58,376 nucleotides of DNA from Streptomyces toxytricini (GCF_014649915.1 NZ_BMTY01000025.1:52150-110525); one strand, 5' to 3'; shown: positions 39,918 through 49,633, numbered from the stretch's first letter. Notes: generated by a model from the sequence alone, not told the origin. Translations and numbers: made by a program.

Positions 39918-40700
39918 GTGACCGCCGACCCCTTCGCCCCGCACACCGCGGCCACCACCTCCGGAACCGCCGCATCCGCCTTCGGCCTGACGAAGGTCCA
40001 CGGCACCGGAGACGCCCGCGTCACCGCCCTCGACGACGTGAGCATCACCTTCCGGCAGGGGGAGTTCACCGCCGTCATGGGCCCTTCCGGCTGCGGCAAG
40101 TCCACGCTCCTGCACTGCGCCGCCGGCCTCGACACACCCACGTCCGGATCCGTCCGCATCGGCACCACCGAACTCGGCACCCTGGACGACCGCGAGCTGA
40201 CCCGGCTGCGCCGCGACCGCATCGGATTCGTCTTCCAGGCCTTCAACCTGCTGCCGACGCTGACGGCCCTGGAGAACATCACCCTGCCCTCGGCGATCGC
40301 CGGGCGCCGCCCCGACCGCGAGTGGCTGGACCGGGTGGTGTCCATGGTCGGCCTCTCCGGGCGCCTCGGCCACCGGCCCGCCCAGCTGTCCGGCGGGCAG
40401 CAGCAGCGCGTCGCCGTGGCCCGCGCGCTCGCCTCCCGCCCCGCGATCGTCTTCGCCGACGAGCCCACCGGCAACCTCGACTCCCGGTCCGGGGCCGAAG
40501 TCCTCGGCTTCCTGCGCGACTCGGTGCGCGACCTCGGCCAGACCGTGGTCATGGTGACGCACGACCCGGCGGCCGCCGGCTACGCCGACCGCGTCGTCTT
40601 CCTCTGCGACGGCCGCCTCGTCGACGAGATGACGCGCCCCACCCCGGACCGCGTCCTCGACCGGATGAAGGCCTTCGACACCCGCTCCCGCACCAGCTGA
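39918..40700 (+). CDS. ABC transporter ATP-binding protein, MacB/LolD-like
   Basis: 260 residues with Walker A (GPSGCGKST), Q-loop (VFQAFNLLPTLT), signature (LSGGQQQR), Walker B (IVFADEPT) and the H-switch (VTHD). The NLLPTLTALENI segment and the GNLDS pattern are typical of the MacB/LolD/SalX branch, which works with FtsX-type permeases in mechanotransmission or peptide/drug export. GAGGAG precedes the GTG by five bases. The permease gene follows after 108 bases. Confidence 0.93.
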   Translation: MTADPFAPHTAATTSGTAASAFGLTKVHGTGDARVTALDDVSITFRQGEFTAVMGPSGCGKSTLLHCAAGLDTPTSGSVRIGTTELGTLDDRELTRLRRDRIGFVFQAFNLLPTLTALENITLPSAIAGRRPDREWLDRVVSMVGLSGRLGHRPAQLSGGQQQRVAVARALASRPAIVFADEPTGNLDSRSGAEVLGFLRDSVRDLGQTVVMVTHDPAAAGYADRVVFLCDGRLVDEMTRPTPDRVLDRMKAFDTRSRTS

Positions 40701-40808
40701 CCGGCCCTCCCGCCCTCCCCGGCCCCGTCCCGCGCCGCGCGCTGCCCTTACCGCCCCGCCTGCGGCCCGTACCGCGCGGCACAGCCCCGCACCTCACCGA
40801 AAGCCGCC

Positions 40809-43370
40809 ATGCTGAGAACAGCCCTGCGCAACGCCCTCGCACACAAAGCCCGTTCGGCCATGACCGTCCTCGCGGTCTGCCTCGGCGTGGCCTTCGTCTG
40901 CGGCACCCTCGTGTTCGCCGACTCCACCGCCGCAGCCCACCGCGCCGCCGCCTCCAAGAGCTTCGCCGGCATCGCGCTCACCGTCACCGCGAAGCCGCCC
41001 CTGCCGGGCGCCGCGGGCCCCGGCCCCGACGTCCTCGACGACGCCCTGGTCCGCACGCTCGCCGCCGTGCCCGGCGTCGCCGCCGTCCGCCCCACCGCAG
41101 ACGGCTCGGCCACCCTGAACGCGGCCGACGGCACCCCGCTGCGCGCCGGCAAGGCGTGGGCCAACCTGGCCTCCGCCTACGTCCCCGGCCCCGACGGCAA
41201 GGACGGCCGCCACCCGCTGGCCGAGGGCCGGGCACCGGCGGGGGCCGGGGAGGTCGCCCTCGACAGCGGCACCGCCGCCGCCGGCCGCCACCGCCTCGGC
41301 GACACCGTCACCCTCGCCACCGACGGCCCGGCACTGCACAAGCGGCTCGTCGGCATCGTCCGCACCACCGACTCCCGGGTCACCGCCGGCGGCACGCTCG
41401 CCGTGTTCGACAAGGCGACCGCCCAGCAGCTGTTCGCCACCCCCGGCCACTACACCGGCATCGACCTGACCGCCGCACCCGGCACCGACCAGGCCGAACT
41501 GGCCCGCCGGGTGACCGCCGTCCTCCCCGCCGACCGCGCCGAGGCCACCACCGGCGCCGCCCAGGCCGCCCAACAGGCGGGTTACGTCGACACCCTGACG
41601 CGCGGCCACGAGAAGCTGCCGATGCTCTTCGCCGGCGTCTCCCTCTTCATCAGCTCCTTCCTCGTCGTCAACACCTTCACCATGCTCGTCGGCCGGCGCA
41701 CCCGCGAGATCGCCCTGCTCCGCGCCATCGGCGCCACCCGCCGCCAGGTCGTCCGCTCCGTCCTGCTGGAAGCCGCCCTCGTCGGCCTCGCCGCATCCGC
41801 CGCCGGCTTCCTGCTCGGCCTCGGCATCGCCGCCGCACTGCCCGCCGCCCTCGGCACGGACCAGGACGCACTGCCCCGCGGCCCCCTGGTGGTCGGGCCG
41901 CTGCCCGTCGCCGCGGCACTCGCCATCGGTGTCGGCGTCACCGTGCTCGCCGCCTGGCTCCCCTCGCGGAGGGCAGCCCGCATCGCCCCCGTGGAAGCCC
42001 TGCGCTCTGCCGAGCACCAACTCCCCGCCACGGGCGCCCGCACCCGCGTCCGCACCGCAGCGGCAACCGCCCTCCTCGCCCTCAGCGCCTTCCTGCTGAT
42101 CCCGCTGACCCGCGCCGAGGACGCCTCCGAGGAGAACCTCCGCGACGCCATGGCCGGCTGCGCCCTCCTCGTCGCGGCCGCCGTCGTCCTCACCCCGCTG
42201 CTCGCCGCCCCCGCGATCCGGGGCGCCGGCCGCCTGACCCGCCGCCTCGGCATCACCGGCCGCCTCGCCGGGCAGAACGCCCTGCGCGACCCCCGGCGCA
42301 CCGCCGCCACCGCCGCCACCGTGCTGATCAGCACCGCCCTCGTCAGCGGACTCGCCACCATCGGCCATTCCGGGGCCCTGGCCCTCGACCGCCAGGCTGC
42401 GGAGGGCCTCGCCGCCGAGTACGTGATCAGCACCCCCACCCCCACCACCGCCATCGACGACGCCACCCTGCGCCGCGTCGCCGACACCCCCGGCGTCCGC
42501 GCCGCCCACGGCATCGCCGACTCCACCCTCTTCCTCGGCGGCGGCGTCCGGAACATCGCCGGCGTCGATGCACGCACCGTCGACGACGCCATGCGGCTCG
42601 ACTTCACCAGCGGCTCCGCCGCAGGCCTCGGACCCGGCCGGATCGCCGTGTCCGCCACCACCGCCCGCGACCACCGCCTCGACACCGGCAGCCGCATCAC
42701 CGGACGGATCGGCCGGGGCGGCCCCGAGACCGCCTACACCGTCGTCGGCGTCTACCGCGACAACCCCACCGCCGGCGACGCCCTCGGAGCCCGCACCGAG
42801 GTCCAGCAGCACCAGTTCCGCCCCGGCACCCTCCAGCGCATCCTCGTCCGCACCGACAGCGGCGCCGCCGGCATCCGGAGCGCCCTGCACACCGCCGTCG
42901 GCAACAGCCCGCTGCTGAAGGTGCAGGACCGGGCGGAACTCGTCCGCGAGGCCGCGGGCGTCATGGGCGACCTGCTCACCCTGATGTACGGGCTCCTCGC
43001 CCTCGGAGCCGCCATCTCCGCCCTCGGCATCGCCAACACCCTGGCCATGTCCGTCGCCGAACGCACCCGCGAGATCGGCGTCCTGCGCGCCCTCGGCATG
43101 GACCGCGCCGGCATCCGCCGCACGATCCGCCTGGAAGCCGTCACCGTCGCCGCGTACGGCACCCTGCCCGGTTTGGCCTGCGGCCTGTGCGGCGCCTGGG
43201 CGGTCGGCTCCCTCGCCAACGGCGCCGTGCAGCAGTACGCCTTCCGCCTGCCCTGGGGGACCCTGCTCCTCGTCTGCCTGGCCCCCCTCGCCGTCGCCGC
43301 GGCCGCGGCGGCCGCCCCGGCCCGCCGGGCAGCCGCCCTCCGCCCGCTGGAGGCCGTCGCCGAGCAGTAG
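40809..43370 (+). CDS. FtsX-family ABC permease (MacB-like, two FtsX domains)
   Basis: 853 residues. One helix lies at about 18-37, followed by a large extracytoplasmic domain (about 40-260), an FtsX domain (SLFISSFLVVNTFTM; TREIALLRAIGATRRQV), helices at about 410 and 450, a second extracytoplasmic domain and a second FtsX domain near the C-terminus (TREIGVLRALGMDRAGIRR). This single-chain pseudo-dimer is usual in Streptomyces. Together with the ATPase it probably exports an antimicrobial or lipid or remodels the envelope. No strong ribosome site precedes the ATG. It converges with the GNAT gene across 12 bases. Confidence 0.92.
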   Translation: MLRTALRNALAHKARSAMTVLAVCLGVAFVCGTLVFADSTAAAHRAAASKSFAGIALTVTAKPPLPGAAGPGPDVLDDALVRTLAAVPGVAAVRPTADGSATLNAADGTPLRAGKAWANLASAYVPGPDGKDGRHPLAEGRAPAGAGEVALDSGTAAAGRHRLGDTVTLATDGPALHKRLVGIVRTTDSRVTAGGTLAVFDKATAQQLFATPGHYTGIDLTAAPGTDQAELARRVTAVLPADRAEATTGAAQAAQQAGYVDTLTRGHEKLPMLFAGVSLFISSFLVVNTFTMLVGRRTREIALLRAIGATRRQVVRSVLLEAALVGLAASAAGFLLGLGIAAALPAALGTDQDALPRGPLVVGPLPVAAALAIGVGVTVLAAWLPSRRAARIAPVEALRSAEHQLPATGARTRVRTAAATALLALSAFLLIPLTRAEDASEENLRDAMAGCALLVAAAVVLTPLLAAPAIRGAGRLTRRLGITGRLAGQNALRDPRRTAATAATVLISTALVSGLATIGHSGALALDRQAAEGLAAEYVISTPTPTTAIDDATLRRVADTPGVRAAHGIADSTLFLGGGVRNIAGVDARTVDDAMRLDFTSGSAAGLGPGRIAVSATTARDHRLDTGSRITGRIGRGGPETAYTVVGVYRDNPTAGDALGARTEVQQHQFRPGTLQRILVRTDSGAAGIRSALHTAVGNSPLLKVQDRAELVREAAGVMGDLLTLMYGLLALGAAISALGIANTLAMSVAERTREIGVLRALGMDRAGIRRTIRLEAVTVAAYGTLPGLACGLCGAWAVGSLANGAVQQYAFRLPWGTLLLVCLAPLAVAAAAAAAPARRAAALRPLEAVAEQ

Positions 43371-43382
43371 CACCAGCCGACG

Positions 43383-44072
43383 TCACCCGTCGCCGCCGCC
43401 GGTCCCGCCGCCCGCCGCGGCCGGACCGGCGGCCGCGGGCTCGCGCCACATCGGCCACAGGACGGGCCCGCCGTCCGGCAGCCGGATCTCGCCCGTCGCC
43501 CGGAATCCGAACCGCTCGTAGAACGGCACGTTCGACGCCTTGCTCGACTCCAGGTACGCCGCCTCCCCGAGCCGGTCGCAGTGCGCCAACTGCTCCCGTA
43601 CGAGCGCCGAACCGGCCCCCGTCCCCCGCACCTGCGGATCCGTCCCCACGGTCGGCAGGTACCAGTGGGGTTCCGCCGGGTGCGCCCGATGCAGGCACTC
43701 CTGCACCTCGGCGGCCCGCCCCAGCCCCCGCGGCCCGAAGACCCGCACGTAGCGGGGCACGGCGGCCAGCTCCCGCACCGCCGGCGCCCGCCACCGGCCC
43801 GGCCCCGACCAAAGGGCCGCCGCCAGCAGCCGCCCGTCCCCGGTCGCGGCGACCCGCACGGCCCCCTCCCGCGGCCGCTGCTGCCGTTGCGCCAGCCGGA
43901 AGTACAGGGCGATCCTGTGCATCCGGTCCGGCCCGCCGTCGGGGACCATCCACCCCATGACGGGGTCGTCGGCGAAGGCGAGGGCGAGGAGGCCGGCGAT
44001 CGTGCGCGCTTCGCCCGGCCGGGCGCGCCGGATCCCGAACGCCTGCGGCAGCGGCCGCGTCCGTGTGCTCAT
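43383..44072 (-). CDS. GNAT-family N-acetyltransferase
   Basis: 229 residues with the GNAT core TVGTDPQVRGTGAGSALVREQL (acetyl-CoA pyrophosphate loop) and YLESSKASNVPFYERFGFRATG near the C-terminus. The N-terminal RRARPGEARTIAGLLALAFADDPVMGWM segment is common in Streptomyces GNATs that act on aminoglycoside-like or peptide amines, though no substrate can be read from it. ATG 44072 is taken; longer in-frame starts exist upstream. The tail is a low-complexity Gly/Ala stretch. Confidence 0.85.
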   Translation of the reverse strand: MSTRTRPLPQAFGIRRARPGEARTIAGLLALAFADDPVMGWMVPDGGPDRMHRIALYFRLAQRQQRPREGAVRVAATGDGRLLAAALWSGPGRWRAPAVRELAAVPRYVRVFGPRGLGRAAEVQECLHRAHPAEPHWYLPTVGTDPQVRGTGAGSALVREQLAHCDRLGEAAYLESSKASNVPFYERFGFRATGEIRLPDGGPVLWPMWREPAAAGPAAAGGGTGGGDG

Positions 44073-44336
44073 CGCGCCACGGTAGGCGGCCGGCCACCGC
44101 AGCCCCCGGCCACACGCCCGCCACACCGCCCCGATCAGGCCGAACGGGGCCGGGTCGCGGCACCGGGCGCACCTGACAGAGCACCACCGGCTCCACCCTG
44201 GCGATCCGCGCCGTCTGGTGAGGATGGCCGGGACCGACGCGGCGGGACGCGGGCCTCGACCATCCCTCGGGGCCCGCCGGACGGCACATGTCCACAGTCC
44301 CGCCTCTCACGACCGATGCAAGGTGAAGGTTCCCTG

Positions 44337-45440
44337 ATGAAGAGACGAGTCTTCCTCCGCGCCGCCGCGCTCGGCGTCGCGGCCGCCGGGACCGGGGCCG
44401 GCCTCACGGCCGGCACGGCGCACGCCGCGAACACCGTACAGCCGGGGCCGGGCCCCTACGGCGAGCTCCTCCCGCCGGACGCCAACGGCCTTCGCCTGCC
44501 CGCCGGTTTCAGCAGCCGGGTCGTCGCCCGCGCCGGCCAGACCGTGCCCGGCACCGCGTACGCCTGGCACACGGCCCCCGGCCCGGGCGGCGTCGTGCGC
44601 GACGGCACCGGCTGGATCTACGTGTCGCACTCCGAGAACGGCGGGGCGAGCGCCCTCCGCTTCTCCTCCGGCGGCACGGTGACCGGCGCCCACCGCGTCG
44701 ACACCGGCAGCACCGCCCCGACCCTCGGCACCGCGATGCCCGGCGGCGGCTGGCTCGTCGGCGAGCGCATCACCGGCGGGTACGCGTACGAGGCGGACCC
44801 GCGCGGCGCGAAGGCGCCCGTACGCCGCCCCGAGCAGGGCCGGTTCAAGCGCGGCGGCCTGGCCTACGACGGCGGCGGCACGCTCCTCATGACCGAGGAC
44901 GAGCCCGACGGCGGCGTCTACCAGATGTTCAACACCACTCTCTACGCGTGGACCTCGCCCGCGGGCGGCGGCCGGCTCACGACGACGCAGGTGCCCGACC
45001 CGTCGGCGGCGACCACCCCGGTACGCCGGCAGCTGCCCGACCAGGTCCGGTTCGACCGGCCCGGCACCCCGGCCGCCGCGAACACCGTGTCGTACTACGT
45101 CCCCGCCCGCGGGGACAGCCGCATCCACCGCGTCGACACCTACTTCGCGGCACTGCGGACCTACTACGACCCCGCCGCGACCGGCGGCGGGCCGCTGACA
45201 CAGCCGCGCGAGGCGGCCTTCCCGCTCGGGAAGTCGGCGGCGGAGGAGCTGTTCGTCACCGAGGGCGCCGGCGGCAACGCCGAGGTCTGCGCGATCACCG
45301 GCCGGGACACCATCGCCCCGTTCCTGCGCCTCGACGGCGCGACGGGCCTGGCCGGGCTGGACTTCGCCCCGAACGGCAAGCGCATGTACGTCGCCTCACC
45401 CGACGCCGTCTACGAGGTGTCGGGCCCGTTCAACGGCTGA
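44337..45440 (+). CDS. Tat-exported PhoX/DUF839-type protein
   Basis: 367 residues with a twin-arginine signal (KRRVFLRAAALGVAAAG) and a mature beta-propeller-like body: FSSRVVARAGQTVPGTAYAWHTAPGPGGVV, EDEPDGGVYQM, and AEELFVTEGAGGNAEVC. The pattern fits the PhoX/DUF839 group of Ca/Fe alkaline phosphatases, although the classical metal-site residues are hard to confirm by eye, so it may be a non-phosphatase member. AGGT sequences precede the ATG. It is followed by a convergent terminator. Confidence 0.8.
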   Translation: MKRRVFLRAAALGVAAAGTGAGLTAGTAHAANTVQPGPGPYGELLPPDANGLRLPAGFSSRVVARAGQTVPGTAYAWHTAPGPGGVVRDGTGWIYVSHSENGGASALRFSSGGTVTGAHRVDTGSTAPTLGTAMPGGGWLVGERITGGYAYEADPRGAKAPVRRPEQGRFKRGGLAYDGGGTLLMTEDEPDGGVYQMFNTTLYAWTSPAGGGRLTTTQVPDPSAATTPVRRQLPDQVRFDRPGTPAAANTVSYYVPARGDSRIHRVDTYFAALRTYYDPAATGGGPLTQPREAAFPLGKSAAEELFVTEGAGGNAEVCAITGRDTIAPFLRLDGATGLAGLDFAPNGKRMYVASPDAVYEVSGPFNG

Positions 45441-45483
45441 CGGGCACGGGCGGGGCCGCGGCACCCGGCCGCGGTTCTGCCCG
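45441..45483. terminator. Convergent terminator between DUF839 and caspase genes
   Basis: CGGGCA (45441-45446) pairs with TGCCCG (45478-45483) around an inner CCGCGG/CCGCGG stem. It sits between two converging stop codons. Confidence 0.5.
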
Positions 45484-45498
45484 AGCGTCCCCCGCCGG

Positions 45499-47796
45499 TC
45501 AGTCGCGGACCGGCGGGGGCGGCCCCCCGGCCGGAAGGCGGCCGGTGAGGATCCGGCCCGCGTGCAGGCCGATCGCGAGGCAGCCGACCGCGGCCGGGAC
45601 GAAGAGCAGCGCCGCCCAGAGGGCCTCGCCCGTGTCATAGCTGTTCTGCCCGACGAAATCGAAGAACTTCCCCGCATCAGCGCGCAGCAGGTCGGAGTCC
45701 GCCTTCATCTCGTCGGAGCGGGATGAGGAGTCCCCGGCCAGCCACCGGAACGCCGGCAGCACCCCGCCCAGCGCCAGCGCCGGCACCCGCGGGGGCAGCC
45801 ATGCGGACGGCGAACGCAGCCCCGGCCGGTACAGGGCGCCGAGCGCCCAGGCGCGCCGTACGAGATACAAGGCCGCGCCCAGGGAGGCCAGCCCCGCCAA
45901 CTGGCTCAGCGAGACCGCCGTGTCGAACTCGTAGCTGGAGAACCACCAGGTCAGCCAGACGACGGCCAGCGGCGGGACCGTCCAGGACGCCGTGACCGCC
46001 AGGGCCCGGAAGGCGGCCGCCACCCGGGCCCGCGGGTGGAGTCGGGCCCGTTCGGCGTCGAGCCAGGCCCGGTGCCGCTCCCGGTGCTCGGCCTCGGCGC
46101 GCGCTGCGGCCTCCTGCCGCTCGCGCTCCCGCCGGCCCGCCTCCTCCAGGCGCCGCTCGGACTCCTCCCTGGCCAGGAGGCGCGCACGGACCTCCTCGCG
46201 GGCGGCGGGGGCCAGTTCCGCCTCGGCCATGCGGGCCAGCAGGGTGTCCGGGCCGCCGGCGCACCGCAGCACGCCCGCGTACCAGGGCGGCGGGTCCTCG
46301 GGCGGTGTGGCCGGCGGCAGCCGGCGTACGGCCTCCGCCACCTGCGGCGCCGGGAGCAGGGCGGCGAGCAGGACGCCCGGCGCGGTCTCGTCGGCCCACC
46401 GCCGGACGGCCTCCGGCCAGCCGTGCTGCCGGGCGACGGCCGCGTGCCAGGTGTCGAGGGACCGCGACCAGGCCGCCCGGATCCCGCGGAGCGCGGCGAG
46501 CTCTCCGAAGCCGGCCAGGACATCGAGCAGCGGCGTGTCGGCGAGCTCCGCGCGCAGTCTGCGGTCGGCCGCGTCCGCCCCGCCGCCCGCGAGGCAGGCG
46601 CGCGCCAGCAGGCCGTACGTGATCCTGCGACCCCGGTGGACGACCGGCCCGGCCGGATCGAGCCAGCGCAGCAGGCACAGCAGCTTCAGCGCGGGCGACA
46701 GCTTCCGGTCGGCGAGGTGGCGGTCGACGAGAGCGATGCGGCCCTCGACGTCGTCGGTGTCCGGATTGCCGAACTGGCGCAGCCAGCCGAGGAGGTCGGC
46801 CCACCCCTCGGAGGGAGTCGCGGCGGAGCGGCCGTCCCCGAAGAAGCGCCGGGCGGCGTCCGGGCCGTGCGCGCGGAGCGTCTCGGCCAGTTCCCGCTTG
46901 GTGGTGTGCAGGGTTCCGGCCAGGGCGAGGGGGCGGGCCACCCCGGCCGCCGGCGGCGTGCGGGGCAGTGGCGGCGGTTCCTGTACGCCGGTCCGCCCGG
47001 CCCGCGCCTGCCGCCGGCCCGCGGCGCGGCCCGCCGCAGCGGCGGGCGGCGCGGCCGCGGCGTTCCGGAGCAGCGCGAGCCGGCCCGCCGACCCGCCGGC
47101 GCGGACGTCGGGCATCGGCAGCCCCCGCAGCCGGGCGCGCTGCCGTACCGCCCGGGCGACGGCGTCGAGCGGCAGCAGCTCGCCCGCACCGGGCACCCCG
47201 GAGCGCAGCACGTACAGCAGCTCGCCGGTGAAGCTGGTGTGCTCGGCGCCCTCCGGCGCGAGCGCCGTCGAGGTCGCCGGCGTCGCCGTCAGGACGTAGC
47301 TGCCCTCGATCTCCAGCTCCTCCGGTGAGGCGAGCGCCTCCCCGTCCCCGCCGCCCATGCCCTGCACCGCCCATCCGCTGAAACAGCAGTCCAGGACGAC
47401 GACCTTGTTCAACGCCGGCGACTCCGCCAGCACTTCGCGCAACAGGCTGTACGGGAAGCCCGTGACGGCGAGGGTGCTGCGGCGCGCGGCGGGCAGCCCC
47501 AGGTAGAGCTCGCCCGCCTTGCGGACCATCCCGTGCCCCGCGAAGTAGACCAGCAGCGTGTCCTCGGCCTCTTCGGCGCACCGGCGCAGTTCGCCGAAGA
47601 CGTCGACCGTGCCCGGCGGGTCCAGGTGCACGGTGCAGTGCTCCGCAGCGAAGCCCCCCGACGGGGCCGTCAGGACGGCGCCCAGGTCCCGCAGATTGTG
47701 GGCGACGGCGGGCAGGTCGGGCAGTTCGTCGTGCAGGTAGGCGGCGGAGCCGAAGAGGTACGCGCGGGAGAGCCGGGGGTCAGGCAGCCGGCTCAT
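45499..47796 (-). CDS. EACC1-associated caspase-family effector with membrane tail
   Basis: 765 residues. The N-terminal caspase-like peptidase domain (about 5-250) has VYFAGHGM (H88) and VVVLDCCFSG (C138), the catalytic dyad. A helical domain rich in Leu/Arg follows (about 300-560), then a charged coiled coil (about 540-585) and four hydrophobic segments toward the C-terminus, so the effector is probably membrane-anchored. Actinobacterial caspases of this class act in conflict/abortive systems. The ATG lies 17 bases inside the end of the EACC1 gene, giving translational coupling. The substrate of the protease is unknown. Confidence 0.9.
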   Translation of the reverse strand: MSRLPDPRLSRAYLFGSAAYLHDELPDLPAVAHNLRDLGAVLTAPSGGFAAEHCTVHLDPPGTVDVFGELRRCAEEAEDTLLVYFAGHGMVRKAGELYLGLPAARRSTLAVTGFPYSLLREVLAESPALNKVVVLDCCFSGWAVQGMGGGDGEALASPEELEIEGSYVLTATPATSTALAPEGAEHTSFTGELLYVLRSGVPGAGELLPLDAVARAVRQRARLRGLPMPDVRAGGSAGRLALLRNAAAAPPAAAAGRAAGRRQARAGRTGVQEPPPLPRTPPAAGVARPLALAGTLHTTKRELAETLRAHGPDAARRFFGDGRSAATPSEGWADLLGWLRQFGNPDTDDVEGRIALVDRHLADRKLSPALKLLCLLRWLDPAGPVVHRGRRITYGLLARACLAGGGADAADRRLRAELADTPLLDVLAGFGELAALRGIRAAWSRSLDTWHAAVARQHGWPEAVRRWADETAPGVLLAALLPAPQVAEAVRRLPPATPPEDPPPWYAGVLRCAGGPDTLLARMAEAELAPAAREEVRARLLAREESERRLEEAGRRERERQEAAARAEAEHRERHRAWLDAERARLHPRARVAAAFRALAVTASWTVPPLAVVWLTWWFSSYEFDTAVSLSQLAGLASLGAALYLVRRAWALGALYRPGLRSPSAWLPPRVPALALGGVLPAFRWLAGDSSSRSDEMKADSDLLRADAGKFFDFVGQNSYDTGEALWAALLFVPAAVGCLAIGLHAGRILTGRLPAGGPPPPVRD

Positions 47797-48181
47797 GGCC
47801 GCCTTCGCCGTCGGCGTCCCCGGAGCCCTCACCGCCCAGGTGCGGGGAGAGCGCGGCGACCAGGCGCTCCACCTCCGCGGGGCCGCCGCCGAAGTCGAAG
47901 ACGGCCCCGTCCGGCCGGGTGACGCGCACGCCAGGCCCGCCGCCGCGCCGTGTGGGCCGCTGGCTCAGCCACAGGTCGACGGACTGCAGCACGGCGACGA
48001 GCACTGCCATGCCCAACTCGGCCAGCTGGAGCACGAGTTCGGTGTCGGAACCCATCGTCCCGGCCTGCGGCGGCGCGCTCCGCAGCTTCACACGCCCGCG
48101 CAGCACCCGCTCGGCCCGCAGCCAGGCGGCGAGCTCCTCCAGCGCGGCGTCGTCCCCCGGGACGTCGATTCGGATGTCCAT
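47780..48181 (-). CDS. Effector-associated constant component EACC1
   Basis: 133 residues with the EACC1 pattern: MDIRIDVPGDDAALEELAAWLRAE at the start, a central hydrophobic helix (LVLQLAELGMAVLVAVLQSVDLWLSQR), and a C-terminal VRVTRPDGAVFDFGG. EACC1 is a small component found next to caspase or trypsin-like effectors in the NTP-dependent conflict systems described by Kaur and co-workers (from memory). Its stop overlaps the caspase start by 17 bases. The partner NTPase or sensor that usually completes such systems is not obvious within the window. Confidence 0.88.
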   Translation of the reverse strand: MDIRIDVPGDDAALEELAAWLRAERVLRGRVKLRSAPPQAGTMGSDTELVLQLAELGMAVLVAVLQSVDLWLSQRPTRRGGGPGVRVTRPDGAVFDFGGGPAEVERLVAALSPHLGGEGSGDADGEGGHEPAA

Positions 48182-48293
48182 CCGCCTGCTGTTCCTTCCC
48201 CCGTGCCGACGCGGCGCGCCCACGCGCGCCGCAGCCGGTCATCGTAGAACGCGCATTCCCCCGGGGGGTCGGTTATCGGCCGCGCCCGCCGGG

Positions 48294-49139
48294 TCACCGG
48301 GGCAGCCGGGGACCCGCCCCGTGGGGCGTCACGACGGCGTGCCCGCCCCGCGGGCAGTGCACCAGCCGGTCGGCGAGCCCCGCGGCGCGCGCGGCGGCGA
48401 GGAACGATGACAGGGGCGACTTCATGACGGTGTAGTCGCCGTAGTGCACGGGCAGGACCGGGCTCGGCGCGAGCCGCCGGGCCAGCGCCACGCCCTGCTC
48501 GGCGTCCATCGTGACGAGCATCCCCCCGGGCAGCGTGGTCCCGCCGAGGTGCAGTACGGCCAGCCGGATGCCGGGGAACCGGCGGGGAATCTCGTCCAGC
48601 CCGTCGAAGTCCAGGGTGTCGCCGCTGATGTACAGGCTGATCTCCGGAGGGGAGCCGGCCGGCCCGAACCGGACGAGACTTCCCATGACCGGCGGCAGGA
48701 GGCGTCGCAGCCAGGGGCTGCCGGCGTGCCGGCCGGGCAGCGCCGTCACCCGCACCTCGGTGTCGGCGTTCCGCAGGACGTGCTCCTGCCAGGTCTCCAG
48801 GCCGACGGCCCGGCCGAACCCGTGCCACCGGGCGAGCCGGCGCGCTGCGTGCGGCGTGGTCACGACGGGCAGGCCGGCGTCGAGTCCGCGGCGTGCGACG
48901 CGGTCGAAGTGGTCACCGTGCAGGTGCGACAGCAGGACGCCGTCCAGGGCGGGCAGCTCCCTGACGTCCAGCGCGGGATCGCGCAGGCGGCGGCTGACCA
49001 GCCCGCGCCCGAGGTAGGCGTATTGGCCCTTGTGCAGGAAGTTGGGATCGGTCAGGAGGGTCATGCCGCCGTACCGCAGCAGCAGCGTGGCGTTCCCGAT
49101 CAGCTGGATTTCGAGGGGTTCCCCGTCCCGATGGCTCAT
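48294..49139 (-). CDS. MBL-fold metallo-hydrolase (UlaG/lactonase-like)
   Basis: 281 residues with the metallo-beta-lactamase motif SHLHGDHFD (H72, H74, D76, H77), a LPGRHAGSPW segment, SGDTLDFDGL and LHLGGTT. A substrate-binding VHYGDY motif precedes the C-terminus. This branch (UlaG-like, also seen in N-acyl-phosphatidylethanolamine-hydrolysing and lactonase proteins) usually cleaves phosphate esters or lactones. GGAGG is eight bases before the ATG. It lies downstream of a DUF6098-like gene on the same strand. Confidence 0.88.
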   Translation of the reverse strand: MSHRDGEPLEIQLIGNATLLLRYGGMTLLTDPNFLHKGQYAYLGRGLVSRRLRDPALDVRELPALDGVLLSHLHGDHFDRVARRGLDAGLPVVTTPHAARRLARWHGFGRAVGLETWQEHVLRNADTEVRVTALPGRHAGSPWLRRLLPPVMGSLVRFGPAGSPPEISLYISGDTLDFDGLDEIPRRFPGIRLAVLHLGGTTLPGGMLVTMDAEQGVALARRLAPSPVLPVHYGDYTVMKSPLSSFLAAARAAGLADRLVHCPRGGHAVVTPHGAGPRLPR

Positions 49140-49204
49140 GTCGTGCGCCTCCGCGGCCTTCGTCTGGGGGTGTCGGACGGGGCGCCTGCCCGGGACGGGG
49201 GTGT

Positions 49205-49633
49205 TCACCGCCGGCGGTCGAGGGAGCCCCAGCTGTCGTTGTGCCGGGCTACCTCGCCCAGAGCCTCCTCGATCACCTCGGCGCCGATCCAGCCGAGCGG
49301 CTCCACGTCGGCGACGAGGGGCTCGTTGTCCGGGCCCCGCCCGCACTCCCTGCCGTGCAGCAGCCAGGGCCGCACCCGGCGGTCCTTGACGCGCGGGAGG
49401 TGCGAGTAGTCGTAGAGCCGGCGGGCCGCCCACGTCGACAGGGGGCGCTCCCCCCACCACGGCTCCACGTCGAGGGGGTTCGCGGACAGGCCCGGGAGCT
49501 CGATGCCGGTCAATTCGTCGCGGCTGGCCGGCGCGGGCAGGTCCGCGGCGGGCCCCATCGACCAGCGCACGTACAGGCCGGAGCGGCCGGCCAGGATGCC
49601 GGCCAGCTCGTCCAGGGAGCCGATCGTCGGCAT
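49205..49633 (-). CDS. DUF6098-like hypothetical protein
   Basis: 142 residues. It has VRWSMGPAAD, GIELPGLSANPLDVEPWWGERPLSTWAARRLYDY and a Trp-containing C-terminal helix, resembling the DUF6098 family of actinobacterial proteins of unknown function. ATG 49633 is chosen; a GTG at 49657 in the same frame has no better ribosome site. It may share a promoter region with the divergent DUF4142 gene 180 bases away. Confidence 0.75.
   Translation of the reverse strand: MPTIGSLDELAGILAGRSGLYVRWSMGPAADLPAPASRDELTGIELPGLSANPLDVEPWWGERPLSTWAARRLYDYSHLPRVKDRRVRPWLLHGRECGRGPDNEPLVADVEPLGWIGAEVIEEALGEVARHNDSWGSLDRRR

Noticed and set aside
48244..48270. A possible promoter for the EACC1-caspase pair with a TACGAT -10
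   Set aside because: The -35 region is not recognisable and the match is too weak to list as a feature.
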